A stretch of DNA of 64,000 bases, from the NCBI RefSeq assembly GCF_900109855.1, contig NZ_FOBO01000003.1:62001-126000 (forward strand), written 5' to 3'. The stretch's first letter is position 1; every line of letters starts with the position of its first letter. Positions 49,942 through 58,412 of the stretch are shown here, one piece after another. The stretch is from Roseovarius tolerans. GTDB taxonomy: Bacteria > Pseudomonadota > Alphaproteobacteria > Rhodobacterales > Rhodobacteraceae. Made by a program: the position numbers and the translations under genes. The notes beneath the pieces were generated by a model that had not been told where the DNA came from, ran no database searches, and saw nothing but the letters and a program-made list of their open reading frames with translations.

Positions 49942-50550
49942 ATGGCCTTTCGAAATCGCGTCGCACCCACAGGCGCACTTCACGCAGCCTCATCCAGAGG
50001 AACCCTAATGGGTAACCGGGGTATCATTCATGATGACCAGGGTAACATCCTCCGGACCCATGCACATCAGAATTGGGTAACATGTGCGCTTAACTATAAG
50101 GGGCGCAAACAGGTCGTAATGACCCCCGGACGCTATACTCGGCTGTTCTTTCTCGATGAGGCGACCGCGCTTAGTGCTGGGCATCGCCCCTGCGCGACGT
50201 GTCGGAGGGACCGCTACAGATCATTCGTTGACGCCTGGTGTCAGGTCCATGGATGCCCTGCAGGCAATCGCTCCGTGCCGCAGTTGATCGATAAGATTCT
50301 GCATGCAGCACGCATTTCTCGAAATGGTGCAAAGGTTACATTTCAAGCCAAGCCTGCGGAGCTTCCGGATGGCACGATGTTTGTCGGCGATGAGGCTCCG
50401 ATTCTGCGGTGGAACGGCTACTTCCTGAGATGGAGTTTCTCCGGTTATCGAGTTGCTGAAGTAAATGAATCGAGAGAGGTTAGTGTCCTGACACCAAAAC
50501 CCGTGGTTGATCTCTTCTCAGTCGGCTGGACCCCAGAGGTGCAATTATAA
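49942..50550 (+). CDS. Conserved hypothetical protein with a CxxC motif
   Basis: A 202-residue protein beginning MAFRNRVAPTGALHAASSRGTLMGNRG. The stretch FFLDEATALSAGHRPCATCRRDRYRSF contains a CxxC that resembles the metal-binding corner of Ada-type proteins. The rest (THAHQNWVTCALNYKGRKQVVMTPGRYTRLFFLDE; LRWNGYFLRWSFSGY; VSVLTPKPVV) is conserved in alphaproteobacterial homologues I have seen, without a known function. It is preceded by CCGGAGGCACC and follows the ami operon by 58 bp. Confidence 0.75.
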   Translation: MAFRNRVAPTGALHAASSRGTLMGNRGIIHDDQGNILRTHAHQNWVTCALNYKGRKQVVMTPGRYTRLFFLDEATALSAGHRPCATCRRDRYRSFVDAWCQVHGCPAGNRSVPQLIDKILHAARISRNGAKVTFQAKPAELPDGTMFVGDEAPILRWNGYFLRWSFSGYRVAEVNESREVSVLTPKPVVDLFSVGWTPEVQL

Positions 50551-50962
50551 AGGTCATGGTCTGGATAGCAGGGCAAATCCCTACCGAGGCAATCTTCACA
50601 TACCGCGCTAGGAATTAGCATATCATGTCCGCGAATGACGCTATGCTCGTTATGAGCAGGAGAGCCGGATATCTATACATGCATCGACGAGCAGAATGCA
50701 GGTCGGGCGGGAAGCGGAACTTCGCTGCAGATACGCGAGATCCAATATGGGCCTTGAGCGATAGCGGGCGAGCCCGAACCGGAAGGTCCCCGCCGAGCTA
50801 CCGCATGACCGCTTAGAGCCCAATCCCGTCATTGCACCAAAGCGCAGCATCTGACGTGAAGCACGGAAAGCCGACATCCATGCGAAGTTCTTCTCACGTC
50901 AACATGAGCCTATTGAACGAATCGCAGGCTACGCTAAGCTCAACTCCCGGGGGGAATATTAA
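50551..50962. other. Intergenic region without recognised genes
   Basis: About 410 bp. The only ORF here (about 63 codons) shows no recognisable features. An inverted repeat TGACGTGA (50852-50859) / TCACGTCA (50894-50901) is about 60-110 bp upstream of the next gene and could be regulatory. Confidence 0.4.
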
Positions 50963-51787
50963 ATGGGCAAACCGCAGGCTGCATTCGACGCAGAAGTGTT
51001 CTCACGGACGACGTCTCTCTTTGCATCAAAGCGTGATACCTTTCCTCCCGATGCGGTCGAGGCGCTTGCCGACGACATCGCAAGACGTCTTGTCTCAGCC
51101 AATTTACTTGGTCCGGCATTCGACATTCCTGTTATACCTGAGGAGGACATTTCCGCCTTTTGCGACGCGCTAATCCAGCCCGATCCTCAAGTCTCCCTGC
51201 ACTTCATTGAAAACCGCCGTGCCGAGGGCCTGACCCGGCAAGGCGTTTATCTAAGCTATATCACTGCCGCAGCGCGTTACCTGGGAGAAGGGTGGGAGGA
51301 GGACAGGTTATCCTTACTGCAAGTGACATACGGAACCGGTCACCTTTACGCCCTGATGCGAGCCTTGAGGGCCGAAAGTCATTCAGTGCAGCACCATGCA
51401 TTGGACAATCGCCGTTACGCCCTGTTTGCGACCGTTCCGGGTGAGGATCACGGCATAGGGATCACCGTCGCCGCGGATATGTTCCGAGACGTTGGCTGGG
51501 AGATTGACCTTCAGACTTGCACCGATCACGAAGCACTCATCGCGCATGTCGAGAATACCCGGCCGCATTTCATCGGCCTCTCACTGAGCACTGAACAAAG
51601 GCTGGAAGCGCTGGTGCGGCTGGTCGTGGGGATGCGCATCATCATGCCTGAAGCAATCATCGGCGTCGCACCGGCTTCGAAGGTCGACCCAAAACGCCTG
51701 ACGGACCTTGTGGACATCGACCTCGTGTTCGAGGATGCACCTTCTGCGTGCCGCACATTGGATCGTCTGATCCGTCTTCGTGGCTGA
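50963..51787 (+). CDS. Cobalamin-binding-domain (SCHIC/PpaA-AerR-like) protein
   Basis: A 274-residue protein with an N-terminal helical region (about 30-140) and a C-terminal B12-binding fold. The segment GEDHGIGITVAADMFRDVGWEIDLQTCTDHEALIAHVENTRPHFIGLSLSTEQRLEALVRLVVGMRIIMPEAIIGVAP is typical; the cobalamin-ligating motif reads E-x-H-x-x-G rather than D-x-H-x-x-G. Such proteins include the PpaA/AerR regulators of photosynthesis genes and other light or B12 sensors. No photosynthesis genes are nearby. The ATG follows CCCGGGGGGAATATTAA. Confidence 0.8.
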   Translation: MGKPQAAFDAEVFSRTTSLFASKRDTFPPDAVEALADDIARRLVSANLLGPAFDIPVIPEEDISAFCDALIQPDPQVSLHFIENRRAEGLTRQGVYLSYITAAARYLGEGWEEDRLSLLQVTYGTGHLYALMRALRAESHSVQHHALDNRRYALFATVPGEDHGIGITVAADMFRDVGWEIDLQTCTDHEALIAHVENTRPHFIGLSLSTEQRLEALVRLVVGMRIIMPEAIIGVAPASKVDPKRLTDLVDIDLVFEDAPSACRTLDRLIRLRG

Positions 51788-52105
51788 GCTGTGCGATTAG
51801 GTTGCCGGGCGAATTGATCGACTGCAGCGAATGTCCGGTATGGCGGGCTGAACAGCAGCGCTGCGGATTGGGCTCCAAGGTCGGCTAAGTCCCGCAGACC
51901 GGACAGTGGCTAAGTCGTTGGCGAAGGTCTGATCTAGTTGAGACAACGGTCAAGTCTCGACCATTCTTGTCACCGTCGATAACCACGTTAATGAAAGAAG
52001 TTTAAATGCGAACGCCTTGATCGACAGATTTGCGCATGCTTTGCTCCGTAATTATGCTTGGCGACACCACCATGATCCTCTCCACTCTAGTTTAGAGATT
52101 GCCAT
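51788..52105. other. Intergenic region with one copy of a degenerate repeat
   Basis: About 320 bp. Positions 51830-51850 carry AATGTCCGGTATGGCGGGCT, a motif related to copies at 55164 and 56226. No gene was recognised. Confidence 0.4.
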
Positions 52106-52639
52106 ATGGTCAGCCTTGATGAGCTTGATGATTACCTGTCTTCGGATGAAATGCCGGATGACTGCATGTGTATTTCAGATTTGGATGGGTTCATTCATGG
52201 AATCGCTTGTTCGCCTGTCACGATCCAGCCAGAGGAGTGGGTGCCAGTCGCCTTAGGTGGGCACGTTGAAGGCATCCCCGATTGGGTGATTGAAGCCATC
52301 ATCACTCTCTACGGCGGTTCAATTTCTGATCTGTCAAAGGACCCACCTGAGGTAGAGCCGATATTTTGGCAAGCCAAAGAGGGCCATGTGATTGCGATGG
52401 ACTGGTGTGAGGGGTTCATGCAGGCAGTTGCTCTCCGTAACAAAGAATGGCTGAGACTTACGGAGAGCGGCAATGGTGTTCGCCTTTTGACGCCTATTCT
52501 GGTTCACATTCTGGACGACAACGGAAACTCAGTGATGGGCATACCGCAGGAGGAACTAGACAAGACACTGAACGCTGCTGCGCAGGAAATCCCAAAATCA
52601 GTGGCCGGGATATATCAGTTCTGGAAGGAACAGTCTTAG
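52106..52639 (+). CDS. UPF0149/YecA-family protein
   Basis: A 177-residue protein of the UPF0149 (YecA/YgfB) family. The family core is visible as MCISDLDGFIHGIACSPVTIQPEEWVPVALGG, then WCEGFMQAVALR and WLRL. No C-terminal SEC-C zinc motif is present. The function of the group is unsettled. The codon composition is less GC-rich than the flanking core genes, fitting an accessory region. The start codon ATG at 52106 follows GATTGCCAT without a strong Shine-Dalgarno. Confidence 0.8.
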   Translation: MVSLDELDDYLSSDEMPDDCMCISDLDGFIHGIACSPVTIQPEEWVPVALGGHVEGIPDWVIEAIITLYGGSISDLSKDPPEVEPIFWQAKEGHVIAMDWCEGFMQAVALRNKEWLRLTESGNGVRLLTPILVHILDDNGNSVMGIPQEELDKTLNAAAQEIPKSVAGIYQFWKEQS

Positions 52640-52914
52640 ACATACTCAGGCCTGACGTGCTTACTCATTTCTGGTGGTTCCTCTTCTGTAAAAAGCCAGG
52701 TTTCCATTTTAATGGCGCCCTCCATTCAGGTTCCCTGATAAGCATTCCAAAGTTCTTCAGCACTGCCACTCCTATGCTCAAGGCAAAGGTAGTCGCATAC
52801 CAAAAGCGTTCTGCGCCCTTGCCAATCTAACGGCACATCAGAACTTCTTGGGTTTCATCTGGGTTAAGCTTCTTCAGCAGTCGCCCAGAGCAGGACACCC
52901 GCGAGCGTGTGATT

Positions 52915-53328
52915 TTAGACTGGAAAGTTCTCATCGTCGTCCCTGTCACTTTCTTCATGCGTTTGGTCGTCTAGCCAAGCCTCAGCCGCCTTAATATCTT
53001 TCATTGCAAAGCTCTTTATCGCGAGTGAAGGAAACATGGCGCCCTCAATCTCTGCTGCGGTTCGGATCCAAGCTGTATCCGAGAGCACAGCGCATTTTTC
53101 GAACTTGTTGATTAAGCTAAAAAGCCTCGGCATCTGCTGGAGTTCGACAGCCATCGCACTCAAAGTCGGCATTTCAAAATCAGAGATTCTGTAGAGCATC
53201 TTACCGTTGGTGATGCCTTCGGATTTCTCAATGAGGTTATGGAGCGCTGACCCCATAGCTTCTGCATCAAGTGCGCCCGACAGTTCAATGTTCAGACGGT
53301 TGGTTGACGGTTTCGAGACATGAAGCAT
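52915..53328 (-). CDS. STAS/SpoIIAA-like domain protein
   Basis: A 137-residue protein that resembles the SpoIIAA-like (STAS/SEC14-like) family: NIELSGALDAEAMGSALHNLIEKSEGITNGKMLYRISDFEMPTLSAMAVELQQMPRLFSLINKFEKCAVLSDTAWIRTAAEIEGAMFP. A TTG start at 53397 would add 23 unrelated residues; I chose ATG 53328. The C-terminal tail is very acidic. No partner is evident in the neighbourhood. Confidence 0.75.
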   Translation of the reverse strand: MLHVSKPSTNRLNIELSGALDAEAMGSALHNLIEKSEGITNGKMLYRISDFEMPTLSAMAVELQQMPRLFSLINKFEKCAVLSDTAWIRTAAEIEGAMFPSLAIKSFAMKDIKAAEAWLDDQTHEESDRDDDENFPV

Positions 53329-54067
53329 TTCAGAACCCACTTCGCTATGGTCATAATCACCCTCAGACTGGGGTCCGCTTTCATTTATGCAAGTCAACAG
53401 CTACCTAGGCTCTGGACCTATAAACTGGTCGCATCGTAAACCACTGCTTTAACCTAGGCCAGACACTGGCAGGAAACACGGCTATGACCGGGTTGCGGAC
53501 AAAGCAGACTTCAATATCACTTGGCGCTTATCATTTTTTCTGGCGCACTCTTCGGGTCTCAATCCCTGGTACCGCTACACGAACCAAGCTTAGCGAAGGG
53601 GCTAGCGGACTCGGGTCAGTTCTTTCATGTTCAGAAACCGAGTGTTTCCGAATTGGCTCAATCTTTCACGTTTGTGGCTAGAACGGACCTCCCTTTGGAC
53701 AGCTTCCACCTGCAAAGATGCACCGTGTAACCAGTGATGGTACCAGTTATTGCATGATGCGTGCGGCAATCCCCTCATTGGGGATTGCTGTTTTTCCGCT
53801 GAGCGGGACGAAGCGGACTTTGCTTTTCTATGCTTTTCGAGCCAGCCTTTGGCGATATGTGTGGATTTGCGAATTATGATTCGCTCATAGGCTAAAGTAC
53901 CTACAAGTGACCATTTCCAAGACTACAAAAAATCAGCAACTACATCACGTTTCATGGTAACCTTCGAACCGAGAACGACTTAACCAAGCCTTGGTAATTG
54001 AGTTATCCACAGTTCATTTGTTTGGGAAGTCAACTCGTAAGGACACCACTTAAAAGGATGCCAATTT
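53329..54067. other. Long intergenic region with an orphan terminator
   Basis: About 740 bp without a convincing gene. The strand-specific terminator at 53766-53795 has no recognised plus-strand gene upstream, so a small RNA or unannotated small gene may lie in 53400-53765. Two overlapping ORFs of 65-69 codons are present but have no recognised features. Confidence 0.5.
53766..53795 (+). terminator. Orphan intrinsic terminator
   Basis: GCAATCCCC-TCATT-GGGGATTGC is a perfect 9-bp stem followed by TG and a T5 run (53791-53795). It is a strong Rho-independent terminator on the plus strand. Confidence 0.85.
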
Positions 54068-54178
54068 ATGAAAGTCGCGAAATCAATATTGCTCATTGCG
54101 CTTTTTGGCCTTGCCGCCTGCGCGCAAGTTGAACCTGCACCAAGCTATGGTGACAATCTCTACGACGCAGGGAGCTGA
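54068..54178 (+). CDS. Small lipoprotein
   Basis: A 36-residue ORF, MKVAKSILLIALFGLAAC plus AQVEPAPSYGDNLYDAGS. It has a basic N-terminus, hydrophobic core and lipobox GLAAC (Cys18), then a short Pro/acidic tail. AAAAGGATGCC lies upstream. It resembles the small entericidin-like lipoproteins. It may be truncated, since the next bases show no continuation. Confidence 0.6.
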   Translation: MKVAKSILLIALFGLAACAQVEPAPSYGDNLYDAGS

Positions 54179-54224
54179 AAACTGTACCCAGTCTGTGAGG
54201 CGCGTTGCGCACCCCGCTTCTGAT

Positions 54225-55103
54225 CTACTCGCCCAAAGCGGATAAAATTGCACTGCACAATTGCGGTTTGACCGCCTTCAGATATCGCCGGGCTCCGCGG
54301 TCAGTAGGATGAAATGGGTCTTTCACCTTGTTTTGCTCGGACAAACGGAAATTGCGCTTGTTCGACATCATGAGGGCTATTGTGTCCTTGCGCACTCCGC
54401 CGACAAATCGGCATTTATCCCCCTCCTGTTCAAAAGCCGCTTGGACATTGGATTGTGCCGTCAATCGCAGTTTGTTGGCTGCAGACTGAAAGCTGGGTGC
54501 GGTTGTCATGAAAACACAGGGCAATCCTTTTGGTACCTGTGATATCGCCCGCCGGACGTCACGCTGTGCGGTGGCAGGGTCGGCTGCCCAATCAGCCGCA
54601 GCATTTCCCAAAAATGAGAGGACCAGCAATTTTGGCTGATAATATCCGGGAGTGATTGCAGCTTCCATCGGGGACAGCCCTGGCTTGCAGAACTGAAAGT
54701 CCGGACCAACGCCAATCTGCACATACTTCTCTCGTTCGCGATTAACAGTGCCAAATGCGCCGGCGTTCCTTTTGAAACGTGGGTGAATTTTGCAGACATC
54801 TGCCTTACCCTTTGTACTACGAGCCGACCATTCCCTAAGCGCGGTCGAACGCACCCCGATTATTGCTGTCGCTTTAAGGCGGCGCAGCACCTGTCGTTGC
54901 CGCCAGTTCGTCTGACTGGCACAGCGCCGAGACAAAGATTGGAAAAATGCTAAGTAAGCTGGTCCCGCCCCAAAAGTGATCTGACTGTCACCGAGAACCA
55001 GAATATCTGGCGTCTCGAAACTCCGGGCGGGCTTTGCGCTCCAGGCGATTGCACAGGTCAGTACTAAGCACACCCGAAAAAATGATGCGGCGCTGTGTTT
55101 CAT
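54225..55103 (-). CDS. Exported SGNH/GDSL-like hydrolase
   Basis: A 292-residue secreted protein: signal peptide MKHSAASFFRVCLVLTCAIAWSAKPARS, then DILVLGDSQITFGAG with the nucleophile Ser in block I, and DPFHPTDRGA (block V Asp and His) near the C-terminus. Block I reads GDSQ rather than GDSL. The centre (VGPDFQFCKPGLSPMEAAITPGYYQPKLLVLSFLGNAAADW) has blocks typical of SGNH esterases or acetyltransferases. The substrate is unknown. Confidence 0.82.
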   Translation of the reverse strand: MKHSAASFFRVCLVLTCAIAWSAKPARSFETPDILVLGDSQITFGAGPAYLAFFQSLSRRCASQTNWRQRQVLRRLKATAIIGVRSTALREWSARSTKGKADVCKIHPRFKRNAGAFGTVNREREKYVQIGVGPDFQFCKPGLSPMEAAITPGYYQPKLLVLSFLGNAAADWAADPATAQRDVRRAISQVPKGLPCVFMTTAPSFQSAANKLRLTAQSNVQAAFEQEGDKCRFVGGVRKDTIALMMSNKRNFRLSEQNKVKDPFHPTDRGARRYLKAVKPQLCSAILSALGE

Positions 55104-55257
55104 ACCGGCAGGTTAGGCAACGCTCCACCATTTCGCAACGGAAGCTCGCTGGACCTCGTTTGGCATGTCCGCCTTGGGCTCAAACCTGCCGTTCTCTGTT
55201 TTGGCCGTGAAGGTCGGCTTTGGGCCGAGCACGAAGATACTCTAGATAGATGATCGC

Positions 55258-56025
55258 TCAATGGATGCACCCGAGATACATCGAGCCGAACCGTTTAGGT
55301 GCGGCTACTGAAACCTCTGGGGATGCACTTGGATCAATGTACAATCCGTGTGGTTCGACTAGCACGACAGCAAAGTCTTCATCGTCGATATCTGCGCCGC
55401 TGCCCACGCTCAAAAACGAGTAGCGTATGCCTGCCCACATCTCGAACCCGAGATCGATTTCAACACCGTCGTCATACCCTGAGTTTGGCACGTTGACGAT
55501 CTTGTTGATTTTCCCAAGTGCGTCGAGAAGCATCGTTCCGCAAGTGTGAGCAATGAGATCAGCCACTTGGATGCCTGAAACGCGCTGCGAGTCCTGTTCA
55601 AAATGAATTGTGCAATCGTCAAGACCGCTAATTTCTGAAGCAATAGTTTTTGCTCTGCTTTCCGATGAGAAAAGACCTTCATCAAAGAAAACTTGATGGC
55701 GTTGACCTCGCAGCTTTGGGTGCAAGATCGCTTTCTTCAGGAGCGCAAGAGACGCGGGGCCGATCTGCTTGTCGCCATCAACAATGCAGACGGCGATCTG
55801 GCACTTGGAGCTTACAAAACCCCTTAGTGCGTTGCGCAAGCGCTGCAGACCTGGATTGTCGCGCATTGCTGTCGAGGATTTGTATTCGTAGCTTGATAAA
55901 TCGAACCCACACTCCACAAAAAGCGCCTCGAGTTCCTCGTGTGGGTCAGCGTCACAGATCGCGAAAGCCGCCAGGGAAAACCCATGTGGGTGATGTTTAC
56001 TATCGTCCAAGTAGAGGTAAGCCAT
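55258..56025 (-). CDS. DUF3800 domain protein
   Basis: A 255-residue protein of the DUF3800 family, an RNase-H-like fold with an N-terminal D-D-S motif (MAYLYLDDSKHHPHGFSLAAFAICDADPHEELEALF) and the conserved GIQVADLIAHTCGTMLLDA segment. DUF3800 proteins are frequent in mobile or defence neighbourhoods, but their function is unknown. The window shows no paired defence gene. Its A/T content fits an acquired gene. Confidence 0.87.
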   Translation of the reverse strand: MAYLYLDDSKHHPHGFSLAAFAICDADPHEELEALFVECGFDLSSYEYKSSTAMRDNPGLQRLRNALRGFVSSKCQIAVCIVDGDKQIGPASLALLKKAILHPKLRGQRHQVFFDEGLFSSESRAKTIASEISGLDDCTIHFEQDSQRVSGIQVADLIAHTCGTMLLDALGKINKIVNVPNSGYDDGVEIDLGFEMWAGIRYSFLSVGSGADIDDEDFAVVLVEPHGLYIDPSASPEVSVAAPKRFGSMYLGCIH

Positions 56026-56225
56026 GGATACAGTGTAAATAATCAGATCATTCTACAAAAGCCTTTCCGAAAGAAGATGCGAGCGGGAGAGGGAGCGAGC
56101 AGTTGGTTCAAAAGATTTGAGACGACGAGTCTGCCCACACACCAGACACCGCTGAACCAAATCCCTGACCAAATGATCAATGTCTGTTTTTGGGAAGCCG
56201 CACCGCAGCGTTGACGGAGCCGGTC

Positions 56226-56240
56226 AATGTCCGGAATGGG
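56226..56240. repeat. Degenerate intergenic motif AATGTCCGGAATGGG
   Basis: Related in sequence to 51830-51850 and 55164-55180 (CATGTCCGCCTTGGGCT). These are likely copies of an intergenic repeat, common in this bacterial group; alignment is by eye only. Confidence 0.35.
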
Positions 56241-56440
56241 CCGTTTGTGCGATCGTCAATCTCAGTACTGGCAATGGATGACTGGAGCTCCACGTACGGG
56301 TATGCTCTGGTCGGGTGCGTCCGGAGCAGCAGCGAGGCTTCTCCCGCCGTCCTTCTAGACGCGCTACAATTTTCGAATTACTCTAGACGATGCTGGACAA
56401 ACTGAGACTTAACTGGACATTCAATTTGGTTCCTAAACAT

Positions 56441-56573
56441 GGAATCACACTGATCTTTCAAATACTTGGAATCAAATGGATGCCGCCACAGGGGTACATA
56501 TGGGGGTAGGAGGGGCACAAGAGGATTCATGAAATTAATAAAATACAAGATCTTGATCGATAAGTGTGATTCC
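56441..56573. repeat. Imperfect 21-bp inverted repeat, candidate integrase arm or boundary
   Basis: The 21 bases at 56441-56461 are the reverse complement of those at 56553-56573 at 18 of 21 positions. The central part holds GGGGTACATATGGGGGTAGG. This configuration is seen next to tyrosine-integrase genes or at island ends. Confidence 0.5.
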
Positions 56574-56587
56574 GCCCCCGGCACCAT
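56565..56587 (+). other. tRNA/tmRNA 3'-end-like sequence (candidate att site)
   Basis: GATTCCGCCCCCGGCACCA reads like the T-arm and acceptor 3' end of a tRNA or tmRNA, ending in CCA. No intact tRNA precedes it: the acceptor is one base short and the rest of the cloverleaf is missing. It would fit an attachment-site remnant at the end of the accessory block. Confidence 0.4.
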
Positions 56588-56675
56588 GTTACCAAATGTC
56601 TCTATGACTTGCCGTCATTGCTTCGGTCCAAGGAACCGACGGTGCGGGACGCCTTGCGTCCCTGTCAGGCGGCGG

Positions 56676-57476
56676 TCAGTCCAGCCCCATCTGGCGCATC
56701 ATCGTTTCGATCTTAGGCAGGTCCTCGGGGTTGTTCAACTCCCAGAACTGGCGGTCGCGGGCTTCGACTTCGACGCAGAGTATGGCGCGGCCGTTTTCCA
56801 GAAAGCGCAACTGTTCCAGCCCTTCCAGCCCTTCGAGCGGCCCCGGTGCCCAGCCGGGATAGGCGGCGAGCGCCTCGGGGCGGTAGGCATAGACGCCGAC
56901 ATGGTGAAAGACCGGGGTCTGCGCATCGTCGGCATAGGTCTGAGAGGTGAAGGGCACCACTTCTTTGGAGAAATAGAGCGCGTGGCGGTCGCGGGTGAAA
57001 ACTGCGGTCGTGCCGCCCACGCGGCCCGCCGCGCGGTCGGCCAGAAACCCGTTGAGCGCCGCGCCATCGCAGCGCAGCACCGGCGTTGCCACCTCTGCCG
57101 CGGGGTCGGCGCGAAGGCCCGCCACCAGGTCCTCGACGAACCAGTGCGGGGTCAGCGGTGCGTCGCCCTGCAGGTTCACAACGATGTCGAAGCCGCCGCC
57201 AAGGGCGGCATGCGCCTCTGCGCAACGCTCGGTGCCGTTCGCGCATTCCTGCGAGGTCATCACCACCTCGGCACCGAATGCCTCGGCGGCGGTTCTGATC
57301 CGGTCATCATCGGTGGCCACGACCACCCTGTCGACGCCCGAGACCGCGCAGGCGGCCTCCCATGAGCGGCGGATGAGCGACCGGGCCTCTCCGCTTGTCC
57401 CGCGCAACTCGGCGAGGGGTTTGCCGGGATAGCGCGTCGATGCGTAGCGGGCGGGGATGGCAATGAGAACGCTCAT
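56676..57476 (-). CDS. kdsB: 3-deoxy-manno-octulosonate cytidylyltransferase
   Basis: CMP-Kdo synthetase (266 residues) activating Kdo for LPS core synthesis. The N-terminus reads SVLIAIPARYASTRYPGKPLAELRG, with the nucleotide-binding SxRxPGKPL motif, then VVATDDDRI, VNLQGDAPLTP, and HHVGVYAYR. The ATG is 2 bp after the cysQ stop, so it is translationally coupled to cysQ. The gene ends close to the accessory region. Confidence 0.95.
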   Translation of the reverse strand: MSVLIAIPARYASTRYPGKPLAELRGTSGEARSLIRRSWEAACAVSGVDRVVVATDDDRIRTAAEAFGAEVVMTSQECANGTERCAEAHAALGGGFDIVVNLQGDAPLTPHWFVEDLVAGLRADPAAEVATPVLRCDGAALNGFLADRAAGRVGGTTAVFTRDRHALYFSKEVVPFTSQTYADDAQTPVFHHVGVYAYRPEALAAYPGWAPGPLEGLEGLEQLRFLENGRAILCVEVEARDRQFWELNNPEDLPKIETMMRQMGLD

Positions 57477-57477
57477 G

Positions 57478-58275
57478 TCAGGCTTTCTTGAGGTCGATGC
57501 CCGGCGCATGGGCGATGTAGAACGGGTTGGCAAAGCCGTCCTTGCCGTAGCGCAGCGGTGTGTGATCGTCAAAGCGCACCACATGCCCGCCGGCCCCTGA
57601 CAGGACGGCATGCCCGGCGGCGGTATCCCATTCCATGGTGCGCCCTACACGGGGATAGAGATCGGCCTCGCCGGTGGCGACAAGGCAGAACTTGAGCGAA
57701 GACCCCGCGCTTGTCATGTCTTTCACGGCGTATTTGCCGATATAGTCGTCGGTTGCCTGATCGCGGTGCGACTTCGACGCCACCACCATTAGCGCGTCAT
57801 TGTCAGGACGTGTGACGCGGATGGCGCGTTGTGGGCCGGGGGCTGCCTTGTCGAAGGGGCCGTCCTCCTCTACGGCAGTGCCATCGGCGAGGGTGTAGAA
57901 CATGCGGCCCTTTGCCGGGGCATAGACGACACCGCGGGTAGGCGTGCCGTTCTCGACATAGGCGATGTTCACCGTGAAGTCGCCGCGCCGGTTGATGAAT
58001 TCCTTGGTTCCGTCGAGCGGATCGACGATCAGGAACGTGTCAACGCTTTGACCATGCGACGCGGCCTGTTCTTCGGTAACGAGCGCCACGTCGGGGAAGG
58101 CTGCGCGCAGACCGGCGGAAATGATCGCATCGGCGGCCTCGTCGGCCTCGGTTACGGGGCTTGCGTCAGACTTCACCTTCACGTCGAAATCATCTGCTTC
58201 GTAGATTTCCATGATCCGGTCGCCAGCTTCCAATGCCAGTCGCCGCATCTCTGCCACAAGCGTGTCGTACTCCAA
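57478..58275 (-). CDS. cysQ: 3'(2'),5'-bisphosphate nucleotidase CysQ
   Basis: Phosphatase of the inositol-monophosphatase superfamily that degrades PAP to AMP (265 residues). I choose a TTG start at 58275 because AAAGGAG is 7 bases upstream; the open frame begins at a GTG 30 bp earlier. Metal-binding motifs are VTEADEAAD and VDPLDGTKEF, then WDTAAGHAVLSGAGG. Pairing with kdsB is usual in this group. Confidence 0.93.
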   Translation of the reverse strand: MEYDTLVAEMRRLALEAGDRIMEIYEADDFDVKVKSDASPVTEADEAADAIISAGLRAAFPDVALVTEEQAASHGQSVDTFLIVDPLDGTKEFINRRGDFTVNIAYVENGTPTRGVVYAPAKGRMFYTLADGTAVEEDGPFDKAAPGPQRAIRVTRPDNDALMVVASKSHRDQATDDYIGKYAVKDMTSAGSSLKFCLVATGEADLYPRVGRTMEWDTAAGHAVLSGAGGHVVRFDDHTPLRYGKDGFANPFYIAHAPGIDLKKA

Positions 58276-58412
58276 ATTGTCGCTCCTTTGCCCGGAAGAC
58301 GCCACTTTGCGCCCTTAATGAATGGATTACCCGGTGCCCCTTATGATAGGGTCTGAATGGGACAGCAAGAAACCCGCGCAAGAAATCCAACGGCATTCAG
58401 GCAGTTTTTCCG

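Larger units (their letters stand above)
56026..56675. other. Long intergenic region with island-end features
   Basis: About 650 bp without a real gene. It contains a degenerate repeat at 56226, an imperfect inverted repeat (56441-56461 and 56553-56573), G-rich GGGGTACATATGGGGGTAGG (about 56491-56512) and a tRNA-like 3' end (56565-56587). It separates the accessory block from the core gene kdsB. Confidence 0.5.

Noticed and set aside
50625-50816. 63-codon ORF after the CxxC protein
   Set aside because: No features, no ribosome-binding site; likely chance.
53484-53730. Two overlapping 65-69-codon ORFs before the orphan terminator
   Set aside because: No recognisable domain or signal and no ribosome-binding site; kept only as a possible small-RNA region.
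56565-56587. A functional tRNA gene
   Set aside because: Only a 3'-end-like segment is present; D-arm and anticodon arm are missing, so it is listed as an att-like remnant.
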